From an uncultured Pelagibacteraceae bacterium (lineage in GTDB: Bacteria; Pseudomonadota; Alphaproteobacteria; Pelagibacterales; Pelagibacteraceae), in contig CACHVT010000005.1 in assembly GCA_902583345.1 (NCBI GenBank), positions 1-52,482 on the forward strand: a stretch of DNA of 52,482 nt, given 5' to 3'. The notes below the pieces were generated by a model, which did no database searches, was not told where the DNA came from, and saw only the letters and a list, made by a program, of their open reading frames with translations. The position numbers and the translations under genes were made by a program. This document shows positions 8,156 through 16,194 of the stretch, piece after piece. Position 1 is the stretch's first letter. Each line of letters starts with the position of its first letter.

Positions 8156-8323
8156 TTGCAATTTAAGAAATTCATAGGACCATTTGTTTTAACTTATATT
8201 TTATTAAGTATAGGTATAAGTTTTTATCCTTCATTCAATTTTTATTCGATTGTAGGACAGCTAATAATTATTGGCGTTTCAACTACAAATGGCCTAATGG
8301 GAATTTTTATAAAAAGATACTAA
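8156..8323 (+). CDS. small membrane protein (55 residues, TTG start), hypothetical
   Basis: An uninterrupted frame fills almost the whole 175-base gap between formate dehydrogenase and the next gene. It starts with TTG two bases after the dehydrogenase stop and ends five bases before the next ATG. The product would have a basic N-terminus (MQFKKF), two hydrophobic segments (about residues 7-22 and 30-42), and end in FIKRY, the charge pattern of a small inner-membrane protein with both ends inside. No family recognised. The close fit to the gap and membrane-like composition support it; the non-ATG start and lack of a Shine-Dalgarno are against it. Confidence 0.45.
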   Translation: MQFKKFIGPFVLTYILLSIGISFYPSFNFYSIVGQLIIIGVSTTNGLMGIFIKRY

Positions 8324-8328
8324 ATCTT

Positions 8329-9066
8329 ATGGGTTTTTTAAAAATTATAATAATAGTTTTATTATTATTTTCCTCAGTGCAAGCAGATACTATTTATAAT
8401 CTTGTAAAAATACCAAATTTAGAAATACACAATATTAATACTTTGAACGGTGTAAAATATTTAAAACCCAAAAAACCTTTTCAAATTGGTTTAGGTAATA
8501 ATAATGTTACTTGTCTAAATTCTAATAAAGAAAATATTAATAATAAATTTAGTTTAGTAAAAAAAAATTTTAATAAATATGGAACAAAATTTTTAAAAGA
8601 AATCAATTTAAAATATGTTGTTCTATGTGAAAATTTAAGTGTAGCTGGAATTAACACCGCGGGTGTTCCAAATTATTTAATGAAAACTTTGATTTTAGAT
8701 ATAAATTTTAATCCAATATATTTTGAAAGAGTTCTTCACCATGAAATTTTTCACATAATAAATGATAGTCGAAAAGAATTATTCGATGAAAAAAAGTGGA
8801 TTAATTTTAATAAAAAACATTTTAAATATGCAGAATGTTCTACATGTTCCGATAAGCTAGATTTATCATTATTAAAAAATACAGATGGGTTTTTAACAGA
8901 ATATTCTATGACAACACCATCTGAAGACATGGCTGAAATATATTCTTATTTGATAACAGATAGTAAATTACTAAAAAATTTAACTGATAAAGATAAAATA
9001 TTAAAAAATAAGGTTTCTTATCTTAAAAATCAACTTTTGTTGATAGATAAAAGTTTAAAATTTTAA
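8329..9066 (+). CDS. putative exported zinc metallopeptidase
   Basis: A signal peptide is clear (residues 1-19, FLKIIIIVLLLFSSVQA, cleavage after Ala19). The zinc-binding HEIFH (residues 138-142) matches HExxH, and the downstream TPSEDMAEIY (residues 196-205) supplies acidic residues that could be the third zinc ligand, an arrangement like the putative zinc-binding metallopeptidase families found in periplasmic/lipoprotein enzymes. Two cysteines in AECSTCSD (170, 173) could form a disulfide. Function beyond predicted periplasmic proteolysis or remodelling is unknown. It precedes a membrane-anchored cyclophilin by one base, so both probably act in the periplasm. Confidence 0.6.
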   Translation: MGFLKIIIIVLLLFSSVQADTIYNLVKIPNLEIHNINTLNGVKYLKPKKPFQIGLGNNNVTCLNSNKENINNKFSLVKKNFNKYGTKFLKEINLKYVVLCENLSVAGINTAGVPNYLMKTLILDINFNPIYFERVLHHEIFHIINDSRKELFDEKKWINFNKKHFKYAECSTCSDKLDLSLLKNTDGFLTEYSMTTPSEDMAEIYSYLITDSKLLKNLTDKDKILKNKVSYLKNQLLLIDKSLKF

Positions 9067-9067
9067 A

Positions 9068-9718
9068 ATGAGAAGGAAAATTAAACAAACCTTTTCAGAA
9101 AAAATTCTACTTATTTTTGTTATTTTGTTAGGAATTATTTCTATAACATCATTTTTTTTGATTAAAAATAAATGTTTATTTGTAAAACAGTATAATATTC
9201 AGAAATTAAAGTTCGAAAATTCTGAAAATATTGCTGTATTAAATGCTCCATGTGGAAATGTAATAATTGAACTTTATCCTGACCTATCACCAAACTCTGT
9301 TCATAGATTTAAAATTTTAATTAAAAATGGAGAATATAATAATGTAGCTTTTCATAGAGTAATAAAAAATACACTTGTCCAAGCAGGAGATTTACAGTTT
9401 GGAAAAAAAAATAATTTAAATTATTCAAAGATTGGAACTGGAAAATCTGGTTATGGAACAATAGACTCTGAATTAGATAAGCCTTTTGACTTTAAAAAAG
9501 GTAGCGTCGCATTAGCAAGAGCGTACGAAAAAAATACCGAAGATAGTCAGTTTTTTATCTTACTAAAAGACGCACCTTTGTTTGAGGGTGAATATTCACC
9601 ACTTGGGAAAGTCATTTACGGCTTAGATGTTCTTGAGAAAATAAAATTTCATGAAAAAGTCGAATATGTTTTAAGACCTGATTTTATAAATACATTTAAA
9701 ATGCTAGAACAATATTAA
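9068..9718 (+). CDS. membrane-anchored cyclophilin-type peptidyl-prolyl isomerase
   Basis: Catalyses cis-trans isomerisation of peptidyl-prolyl bonds during folding. Residues 13-33 form an N-terminal membrane anchor; the cyclophilin domain follows from about residue 54. Active-site blocks are FHRV (95-98, catalytic Arg97), QAGD (105-108) and SQFFI (160-164), and LFEGEYSPLGKV replaces the typical 'LDGxHTVFGKV'. The usual active-site Trp/His of that last loop is absent, as in many bacterial cyclophilins. The domain would be in the periplasm. Its end overlaps the convergent DUF1330 gene by four bases. Confidence 0.9.
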   Translation: MRRKIKQTFSEKILLIFVILLGIISITSFFLIKNKCLFVKQYNIQKLKFENSENIAVLNAPCGNVIIELYPDLSPNSVHRFKILIKNGEYNNVAFHRVIKNTLVQAGDLQFGKKNNLNYSKIGTGKSGYGTIDSELDKPFDFKKGSVALARAYEKNTEDSQFFILLKDAPLFEGEYSPLGKVIYGLDVLEKIKFHEKVEYVLRPDFINTFKMLEQY

Positions 9719-10005
9719 GACCCTTCAACTATTTGATAGTTTCTCTTAATTGAATCACCAAAAATTTTTATAGCTGCTTGATATTCGTTTGAATAATAGA
9801 AATTTTTTGCAGATTTGACGTCAGTGAATTCAAGCACAACTGTTCTTGGGTATTTTTTACCCTCAAGTTTAATACTTTTCCCTCCTCTAACTAAAACATT
9901 TGGCTTATATTTTTTTATAGCCAAACTTCCTTTATCAGCATATTTTTTCATTAATTTGGCGTTTTTTATTTCTTCATAAACAACTACTATATATCCTTTT
10001 TTCAT
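9715..10005 (-). CDS. DUF1330-family protein
   Basis: Small ferredoxin-like fold (alpha/beta dimeric barrel) protein of 96 residues. Family signature features are GYIVVVYEEIKN at the start, a central VRGGKSIKLEGK and the segment PRTVVLEFTDVKSAKNFYYS followed by YQAAIKI. No biochemical role is established for most of the family. GGAGGT lies about ten bases upstream of the ATG (complement of 10017-10022). It is monocistronic, converging on the cyclophilin gene and diverging from the MarR-like regulator 186 bases away. Confidence 0.85.
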   Translation of the reverse strand: MKKGYIVVVYEEIKNAKLMKKYADKGSLAIKKYKPNVLVRGGKSIKLEGKKYPRTVVLEFTDVKSAKNFYYSNEYQAAIKIFGDSIKRNYQIVEGS

Positions 10006-10057
10006 ATAATTAATTGACCTCCTGATAACTCCTATAAATATAACAATTTAAAGAGAT

Positions 10058-10187
10058 AAGCACTTTTAATTTGATCCTTTATTAGAACAATTAAAAAATG
10101 ATTTTTTTGCATATCTAAAAATTGCTAAAAGCATTGGTTCAAAACACAAAAAAAAAATAATATCAAAAATAAGTACTTTAATTTGAT
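10058..10187. repeat. imperfect direct repeat ahead of MarR-like gene
   Basis: AAGCACTTTTAATTTGAT (10058-10075) and AAGTACTTTAATTTGAT (10171-10186) are near copies 113 bases apart in the gap between the DUF1330 gene and the regulator. The second copy ends just before the regulator ATG, so they could be binding sites; low complexity makes chance possible. Confidence 0.25.
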
Positions 10188-10191
10188 AGTA

Positions 10192-10524
10192 ATGAAAAAA
10201 AAATTTATAAGATTGGCATCTGATTTGGTTAGTTTTGCAAGTGAAAATGGTGAGTTGTCTTTTATTTTCAAAACAAAAATCCACGCAATAGTAATATTTA
10301 ATATTTATGGTCATGAAAAAATAACTTTTGAAAATTTATGCAAAATAACCAATTCAACAGTCAGTAGAACGACTATTCAGTCTATTTTAATTGAAGGAGT
10401 AAAATTAGGATATCTAAAAAAGTTTGTTGATGAAAAAGATAAAAGAAAAAAATATTACACTTGTGATTTTCTTAACCCAGTGCTTGAAAAATGGCATAAC
10501 CATCAACAAAAAATTTTTAATTAA
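10192..10524 (+). CDS. winged-helix MarR-like transcriptional regulator
   Basis: Small DNA-binding protein of 110 residues. The segment KITFENLCKITNSTVSRTTIQSILIEGVKLGYLKK has the helix-turn-helix pattern (LCKITNSTVSRTTIQSIL) followed by GYLKKFVDEKDKRKKYY, which matches a winged-helix beta hairpin as in MarR proteins (D-x-R-D-x-R-K-K-x-x-x-L-T). I chose the ATG at 10192; an in-frame TTG nine bases earlier is possible. It lies alone between the divergent DUF1330 gene and the convergent HAD-hydratase gene. Target and ligand unknown. Confidence 0.7.
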   Translation: MKKKFIRLASDLVSFASENGELSFIFKTKIHAIVIFNIYGHEKITFENLCKITNSTVSRTTIQSILIEGVKLGYLKKFVDEKDKRKKYYTCDFLNPVLEKWHNHQQKIFN

Positions 10525-10525
10525 T

Positions 10526-12748
10526 CTAATTTACTAAAGGTTTGCCAGTAGCAAGAGTATGTTTAATTCTGTCTTGGGTTTTTTTTGTTTCAATTAGTTT
10601 CATAAAAGAATCTAACTCTAATTTGTATAAATCATCCTCACTAAGGGTTTTTTCAATACTTGTATCACCACCACTCAAAACGGTTGCTAATTCTTTTCCT
10701 ACCTCCATACCATGGTCAAATATAACTTTTTCATTATACAATTTTTCTAAAGTTTTTATCATTTTTTCTTTTAAAGGTTTTCCAGATAAATTAAATTTGC
10801 ATTCTTCGGGTGGCTTAAAATTTTTATTTTCTTCAATTAATTTTTTTGATATTTCAAATAAACTATTTCTATTCATTACTTTTTTGTCCTTAGGTTTTAA
10901 AAATTTTAATGTTTCAGCTTCTACAGTTGATGTTGCCGTTGTAGCATAACCAATAATATTAAAAACTTTGAGTGGAGCGAAATCTGGATCGCTTTTTGCT
11001 TCTTCAGTTTGACACCATCTCCATAAAACTTCTTTACATCCTCCTCCAGCTGGCACAAGACCAACACCTGTTTCAACCAATCCCATTACAATATTAGTGT
11101 GCGCTACAACAAAGTTAGACTGAATTGCAACTTCTTCCCCACCGCCCAAAACTAAACCTGATGGCGCTGATATAACCGGATATTTTGAATATTTTAAATG
11201 TTTACATGTATCTTGAAAATATTTTATAAATTTTTCAATAGATTTAAAATCTCCCTTGTCTGCAAAATCCATTGTATAAGTTAAATTTACTCCTGCTGAA
11301 AACTGCATACTTTCATTAATAATTATCAGAGGTTTATCAGTTGCATTTTTTAAGGCATCCATCGAATCATAATCTAGAGCGCATGCTTTTGTTGTAAACT
11401 CAACAATATTGTAATCTTTAAATCTATAAATATCAGCTGATTTATTTTTATCTACTTTAATAGCTTTTGGTTTAATTTTTCCCAATGTTTCAATATCTGT
11501 ATACTTTTGTCTTTCACCATAAAAATTTTCATCTTTATTTTTTGATAACTTTTCTAAAAATTGATTGTTTTCAAAATTATCAATTCTGTCAAAAAATTTT
11601 TGAACCCCTATTGATTTTAGCATTTCAAAGGGTCCCATGGCCCAATTAAAGCCAAGCCTCATAGCTTCATCAATATCGTTAAATTTATCTGTAATTCCTG
11701 GAACTAATGAAGATGCATATTTAATTATTTTTGAAATTACAGACCAAGCATATTCACCATATTTGTCTTTCCTATCAATTAATAAATTTAGATTAACTGT
11801 CTCAATCCCTAGCTCAATTTTCTTTGTAGGTGAGTACTTTCCTGTTTCAAGATTGATTGCTTCTAATATTCTTTGATTATTTTGCTTGTTCATTCTATAA
11901 AAACCACCTTTTCCTTTTCTGCCCGTATAACCACTTTCGATTAACTTGGTAATTAAAGGAATTTCCTTAGCAACCTCCTGGAAAGGATCATTTTGTGAAA
12001 GTTCTTTTATAAAACTCTTTAAAACATCAGACATTAAATCTATACCAATTAAATCGTAAAGACCAAATACTCCTGTTTTTGGAATACCCATGGGTCTACC
12101 AAACACTGCATCGGCTTCTTCTATTGATAATTTCATTCTAAAGGCCTCAGTCATTGCAACTTGCATCGCGAAAACACCTATTCTATTTCCAAGAAAACCT
12201 GGGGTATCATTACAAACTATCGCACCTTTACCCAATTCATCTTCACAAAACTTTTTTAGAGAATTTATTTTATCTAAGTCATTATTCTCATTTTTAACAA
12301 TTTCTAGTAATCCCATATAACGAACAGGATTAAAAAAATGTGTTATACAAAAATCTTTTTTTTCATCTTCTGATAATTTTTCTGACAAAATTTTAATTGG
12401 AATAGAAGAAGTATTTGATGAAACTATTGCGCCAGCTTTCCTTGATTTAAAAATTTTTTCATAAATATTATGTTTAATATCTATTCTTTCAACAACAGCT
12501 TCTACCACCCAGTCAGCATCTTTAACTACATCAAAGTCATCGTTTATATTTCCCACTTTAATTTTATCAATTTTAGTTTTATCAATTAATAGCGGTGGTC
12601 TTGACTTGTGAATTCTTTCTCTCGCTTTTTCACTTATTTCTGTTGTTAAATCTAATAAAGTTACTGGTACATCAGCATTACAAAGATGAGCTGCAATACC
12701 GCTTCCCATTGTTCCTGATCCAATTACCACAACTTTTTTTATTTTCAT
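10526..12748 (-). CDS. 3-hydroxyacyl-CoA dehydrogenase / enoyl-CoA hydratase fusion (FadN-like order)
   Basis: Bifunctional beta-oxidation enzyme: hydrates enoyl-CoA and oxidises the 3-hydroxyacyl-CoA with NAD+. The dehydrogenase half comes first: Rossmann motif GSGTMGSGIAAH (10-21), SSNTSSIP and HFFNPVRYM with the catalytic His, then NDTPGFLGNRIG. The crotonase half is C-terminal, with GLVLGGGEEVAIQSN and GLVETGVGLVPAGGG carrying the two catalytic Glu residues. This order is the reverse of FadB/FadJ and like FadN. 740 residues is normal. It is the last gene of the EutA-like/DoeA-like/PotABCD operon, 23 bases after the last permease gene. No acyl-CoA dehydrogenase or thiolase is nearby, so a non-fatty-acid substrate is possible. 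Confidence 0.92.
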   Translation of the reverse strand: MKIKKVVVIGSGTMGSGIAAHLCNADVPVTLLDLTTEISEKARERIHKSRPPLLIDKTKIDKIKVGNINDDFDVVKDADWVVEAVVERIDIKHNIYEKIFKSRKAGAIVSSNTSSIPIKILSEKLSEDEKKDFCITHFFNPVRYMGLLEIVKNENNDLDKINSLKKFCEDELGKGAIVCNDTPGFLGNRIGVFAMQVAMTEAFRMKLSIEEADAVFGRPMGIPKTGVFGLYDLIGIDLMSDVLKSFIKELSQNDPFQEVAKEIPLITKLIESGYTGRKGKGGFYRMNKQNNQRILEAINLETGKYSPTKKIELGIETVNLNLLIDRKDKYGEYAWSVISKIIKYASSLVPGITDKFNDIDEAMRLGFNWAMGPFEMLKSIGVQKFFDRIDNFENNQFLEKLSKNKDENFYGERQKYTDIETLGKIKPKAIKVDKNKSADIYRFKDYNIVEFTTKACALDYDSMDALKNATDKPLIIINESMQFSAGVNLTYTMDFADKGDFKSIEKFIKYFQDTCKHLKYSKYPVISAPSGLVLGGGEEVAIQSNFVVAHTNIVMGLVETGVGLVPAGGGCKEVLWRWCQTEEAKSDPDFAPLKVFNIIGYATTATSTVEAETLKFLKPKDKKVMNRNSLFEISKKLIEENKNFKPPEECKFNLSGKPLKEKMIKTLEKLYNEKVIFDHGMEVGKELATVLSGGDTSIEKTLSEDDLYKLELDSFMKLIETKKTQDRIKHTLATGKPLVN

Positions 12749-12771
12749 AAATTTGAAACTTAATTGTAGAG

Positions 12772-13626
12772 TTATCTATTGATACCTCTTATTCTTTCAG
12801 ATCTTCTTCTTAAAAGTTCTGCAGTTACAAGTATTAACGTTGAAAGAACAATTAAGCAAGTAGCTACTGCAAGTATTGTGGGACTCAACTGTTCTCTTAA
12901 GCCAGTCCACATTTGAATTGGTATTGTAGTATTATCGAGACCAGCCAAAAATAAAACAACTACAACTTCATCAAACGATGTTACAAAAGCAAAAAGACCT
13001 CCTGAAATTACACCTGGCAAGATTAGAGGCAATGTTATTTTCATAAATGTATTAACTGGATCACTACCAAGACTAGCGGCCGCTCTTGTTACACTATGAT
13101 CAAATCCTGATAGTGTTGCTGTAACTGTAATTACAACAAATGGTGTCCCCAATACAATGTGAGCTAAAACGATACCTGTATGAGTAGCGGCTAAACCAAC
13201 TTTGGCCATAAAAAAGAAAATTGCAACACCTGAAATAATTAACGGAACTATCATAGGTGATATTAAAGCTGCCATAATTATTCCTTTGTAGGGCATATGT
13301 CTGCTGCTTAAACCCAAAGCTGCAACTGTACCTAATAAAACCGATCCAAGAGTTGCAAATAATGCAATTATAAAACTATTTTTAGCAGCAAGGCCCCATG
13401 GATTTTTAGTTCCATAAATCATATCTTCATACCATCTTAGTGAGAAAGCATCTGGATCAAGTCGCTTCATTCCGTCTGAAAAAACCAAGAATTCTTCAGC
13501 ATTGAAAGATAAGGGGAATATTACAAATAATGGTGCTATTAGAAAGAAAAATACACAACTACAAATAAATAAATAAAAATAGTGCCAAATTCTGTAATGT
13601 GGTTCTGTATATTTTGGTAAAGCCAT
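12772..13626 (-). CDS. PotC-type ABC transporter permease
   Basis: Inner-membrane permease subunit of a polyamine/Fe/thiamine-class ABC importer. Six hydrophobic segments in 284 residues; the EAA loop that docks with the ATPase reads AAASLGSDPVNTFMKITLPLILPG. It follows the partner permease by two bases and is upstream of the HAD-hydratase fusion. Homology to PotC indicates a compound with amino groups, but members of this class carry varied substrates (polyamines, opines, putrescine analogues), so the substrate is open. Confidence 0.9.
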   Translation of the reverse strand: MALPKYTEPHYRIWHYFYLFICSCVFFFLIAPLFVIFPLSFNAEEFLVFSDGMKRLDPDAFSLRWYEDMIYGTKNPWGLAAKNSFIIALFATLGSVLLGTVAALGLSSRHMPYKGIIMAALISPMIVPLIISGVAIFFFMAKVGLAATHTGIVLAHIVLGTPFVVITVTATLSGFDHSVTRAAASLGSDPVNTFMKITLPLILPGVISGGLFAFVTSFDEVVVVLFLAGLDNTTIPIQMWTGLREQLSPTILAVATCLIVLSTLILVTAELLRRRSERIRGINR

Positions 13627-13628
13627 AT

Positions 13629-14882
13629 TTATCCTAATTTTATATTATCAACTCCAACTAATTTATTATAAACCCAGTAAATAGCTAACACACCAGCTAA
13701 CAACATTAGCCCCATGGCTGAAGCAAAGCTCCAATCAAGTGTACTTTTCATATGAAAAGCAATTTGGTTGCTTATTAAGGTTCCAGACGCCCCTCCTACA
13801 AGCGCTGGTGTAATGTAATATCCAATTGCAAGTATAAATACTAAAAGGCATCCAGCTCCAATACCTGGAATAGTTAATGGAAAATATATTTTCCAAAAAG
13901 CTATAAAAGGGGTTCCTCCCAGTGATTTTCCTGCCCTCATTAAGCTAGGAGATATAGTCTTCATAACACTATACAAAGGAAGTACCATAAACGGCAATAG
14001 GATTTGTGTCATTGCCACATAAGTACCTGTTTTGTTATACATCATTTCGGGTCTATTATCGTCGCTGACTAAACCAATCCAGACAAAAAAATCATTAACA
14101 ATTCCTTGTTGTTGTAATAAAATCATCCAGCTAGCAGTTCTTACGAGTAAAGATGTCCAAAATGGCAGAAGGACGCAGATCATTAATAAATTACTATACT
14201 TCATTGGGAGCGTTGCTAACAAATGTGCAATTGGATAAGCCATTAAAAAACATAATACAGTTACAAAAAAAGCAACTTCAACAGTTCTTACCCACAATAT
14301 TTTATGTACCCTTCTATCCTCAGGAACTTGTACAATTTTTCCGTTTTCATCTTCATACATATCAATCCCTTTTAAATATTTTGAATAACTGTATGCAGGT
14401 GCTCTTCTTTTAAGTGCTCTCCAATACTCGACATTTGCCCACCTCTTATGAACACTCATAATTTGCTCTTTGTAATCACCCTCTTCAAATTTTTTCATTT
14501 TTCTCTTTAGTTTTTTAAGAATGCTTTTGAAACCGTTCTTTTCGTAATTTAGTTGGGTAGCTAGTTTTCCAAAAGTTTTTTCCTCAACCAATTTTTTATA
14601 GTCTAAATAAAAAGCTTCAAAAACATTTTCATCAGGTAAATCTTTTCCATCCCAATTTTCCATTGCTTTGTAAGTTTTAGGTAGCATGTTAGTAACCATT
14701 CGATCGTCAACACTTCTAAAGAGCATATCTCCGATTGGAAACACATATGTGATAATTAAAAAAAGTAATAATGGGCAAACTAGCAAAAAAGCTTTTAATT
14801 TATTTTTTTTTTCAGCTTTTCTTAGACTTTCCTCAAGAGGAATTCCATCTGTAGTTAAAATTTTTTGTATTTCGCTGCTCAT
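13629..14882 (-). CDS. PotB-type ABC transporter permease with large hydrophilic insertion
   Basis: The C-terminal part (from about residue 195) holds five TM segments and the EAA loop KSLGGTPFIAFWKIYFPLTI, typical of PotB. TM1 lies at about residues 31-50. Between them is a charged stretch of roughly 140 residues (KKLKRKMKKFEEGD and similar) that is absent from ordinary PotB proteins of about 280-300 residues, and topologically it should lie outside the cytoplasm. The frame is continuous, so this is a real extension. The start codon lies only seven bases downstream of a strong hairpin (14890-14915), which may limit its translation or transcription. Confidence 0.88.
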   Translation of the reverse strand: MSSEIQKILTTDGIPLEESLRKAEKKNKLKAFLLVCPLLLFLIITYVFPIGDMLFRSVDDRMVTNMLPKTYKAMENWDGKDLPDENVFEAFYLDYKKLVEEKTFGKLATQLNYEKNGFKSILKKLKRKMKKFEEGDYKEQIMSVHKRWANVEYWRALKRRAPAYSYSKYLKGIDMYEDENGKIVQVPEDRRVHKILWVRTVEVAFFVTVLCFLMAYPIAHLLATLPMKYSNLLMICVLLPFWTSLLVRTASWMILLQQQGIVNDFFVWIGLVSDDNRPEMMYNKTGTYVAMTQILLPFMVLPLYSVMKTISPSLMRAGKSLGGTPFIAFWKIYFPLTIPGIGAGCLLVFILAIGYYITPALVGGASGTLISNQIAFHMKSTLDWSFASAMGLMLLAGVLAIYWVYNKLVGVDNIKLG

Positions 14883-14889
14883 AAATAAA

Positions 14890-14915
14890 AAGGGCGGTTA
14901 TAAATAACCGCCCTT
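14890..14915 (-). terminator. strong hairpin with U-rich tail between binding-protein and permease genes
   Basis: A perfect 12-bp stem: AAGGGCGGTTAT (14890-14901) pairs with ATAACCGCCCTT (14904-14915) around a two-base spacer. Read on the minus strand it is followed by UUUAUUU and then directly the permease AUG. This is an intrinsic terminator or partial attenuator; the stem is unusually GC-rich for this DNA. Confidence 0.85.
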
Positions 14916-14951
14916 AAATATAATATATAATTTTAGTCTTTAAAACTTAAA

Positions 14952-16067
14952 TTATAGACCAGCTTTCATCGCTTCCCATTTTTCGCCTAGCTCTGTGCCA
15001 TTATCAGCCCAGAAAATTGGATCAACTAGGAAATAGTTTTTTGTGTTCTCGGGTGCAGTTGGCATATGAGGTACCATGTCAGTCTTGCCATCTTTATACC
15101 AAGGTTCACCTTTTTTCATGACTTCGATTGAAGATTTTCTCCAAGGAGCATAAGCAATATACTTAGCACTTCCTGCTAAACCTTCAGTACTTGTCATTTC
15201 AGCTAAAGCTTTTTTTGCATTTGCTTCATCTGGACCACCTTTAACCAATACGAAGTATTCGTAGTCAAGACCTTGTCCATCCCAAACTTGAACGATTGGA
15301 GCACCTTCACCAACTGTAGCGTTGAAGAATCTACCATTCCAACCTGTTGCCATAACAACTTCACCACTCATTAATAGTTCTGGTGGTTGAGCACCTGCTG
15401 ACCAAAATACACATCCACCTTTTGGATCTGTGCAAAGTTTTTTGATCTTATCCATTGCTCTTTTAACACCTTTTTCAGTTTCAAGAGCTTTGTAAATTTT
15501 AGCACCGCCTTTTCCTGGCTTAATTCCATCTGCAGCTAAAGCTATTTCTAAGTTTGTTAAAGCACTAGCGTAGATAGCTCTTTTTCCAGGGAATTTTTTT
15601 GTGTTAAAGAAATCTTTTATACTTTTTGGAGTACCTTTAACATTCTTACTGTTATAAGCGTAGTTCCAAGAATACAAAATATTTCCTACAGCACATTTAG
15701 AAGGCATGCTTGTAAAGAAATCTTTACTCGCTGGAGTTCCATCTGGAGCTGCTGGAAAGTCTTTGTCAAAATCAAATTCTACAAAGAGACCCTCGTCACA
15801 TCCAGTGATAGTATCCATAGCAAATACGTCGATTATATCCCATACAATCGCACCTGCTTCTTTTTGTGCTTTTATTTCTGACAATCCACCTGAATAGTCA
15901 ACCCAGTTAATATCAACACCAAGTTTTTTTGCAGTAGGATCACCATATCCTAACTTTTGAGACTCCGTATAAGCTCCACCCCAAGATGCAACAGTTACTG
16001 CAAATGCTGATGAAGTTAAAGAAAGAGCAAAAGATAGAGTAAGTAATAATTTACTTAATTTTTTCAT
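14952..16067 (-). CDS. PotD/PotF-type periplasmic substrate-binding protein
   Basis: A signal peptide spans residues 1-23 (LLLTLSFALSLTSSAFA). The mature start VTVASWGGAYTESQKLGY is typical of the spermidine/putrescine-type (SBP family 1) binding proteins, and length (371) fits. It would capture the substrate in the periplasm and hand it to the PotB/PotC-type permeases. GGAGGA at 16071-16076 (complement) is a strong Shine-Dalgarno just before the ATG. The gene is flanked downstream by the hairpin at 14890-14915, so a shorter, abundant mRNA ending here is expected. Polyamine ligand residues were not checked, so the substrate is open. Confidence 0.92.
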   Translation of the reverse strand: MKKLSKLLLTLSFALSLTSSAFAVTVASWGGAYTESQKLGYGDPTAKKLGVDINWVDYSGGLSEIKAQKEAGAIVWDIIDVFAMDTITGCDEGLFVEFDFDKDFPAAPDGTPASKDFFTSMPSKCAVGNILYSWNYAYNSKNVKGTPKSIKDFFNTKKFPGKRAIYASALTNLEIALAADGIKPGKGGAKIYKALETEKGVKRAMDKIKKLCTDPKGGCVFWSAGAQPPELLMSGEVVMATGWNGRFFNATVGEGAPIVQVWDGQGLDYEYFVLVKGGPDEANAKKALAEMTSTEGLAGSAKYIAYAPWRKSSIEVMKKGEPWYKDGKTDMVPHMPTAPENTKNYFLVDPIFWADNGTELGEKWEAMKAGL

Positions 16068-16146
16068 TTATCCTCCGTTTAAACGTTTTTTATAAAAACA
16101 GGATTACAGCAAGATATAATATAGGAGTCAACACGGCATTTAATGG

Positions 16147-16174
16147 AAATAGGCTTCATTTTAGCCACCTATTT
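16147..16174 (-). promoter_or_regulatory. 7-bp inverted repeat in leader of binding-protein gene
   Basis: AAATAGG (16147-16153) and CCTATTT (16168-16174) can pair around a 14-base loop, with a competing GGC/GCC pairing inside. It sits between the ATPase stop and the binding-protein Shine-Dalgarno. There is no U-run, so it is not a terminator; it might stabilise or regulate the leader. Function unknown. Confidence 0.35.
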
Positions 16175-16194
16175 TAAATTAGTTCATTATGAGT

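Noticed and set aside
10066-10314. Minus-strand 82-residue frame overlapping the MarR-like gene
   Set aside because: Overlaps the regulator antisense, Phe/Cys/Ile-rich, no family pattern and no start signal.
13629-14882. Frameshift or gene fusion explaining the long PotB
   Set aside because: The frame is continuous with normal TM1 before and TM2 after the insertion and no second start or domain boundary.
16079-16159. 26-residue minus-strand ORF just upstream of the Pot-type binding-protein Shine-Dalgarno
   Set aside because: A possible leader peptide, but no Shine-Dalgarno, no stretch of a regulatory amino acid, and such short frames are expected by chance.
16147-16174. Possible SAM-type riboswitch in the binding-protein leader
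   Set aside because: It has a GCTAAAA string reminiscent of SAM-II/SAM-V, but I could not build the required pseudoknot and the downstream gene is not methionine-related.
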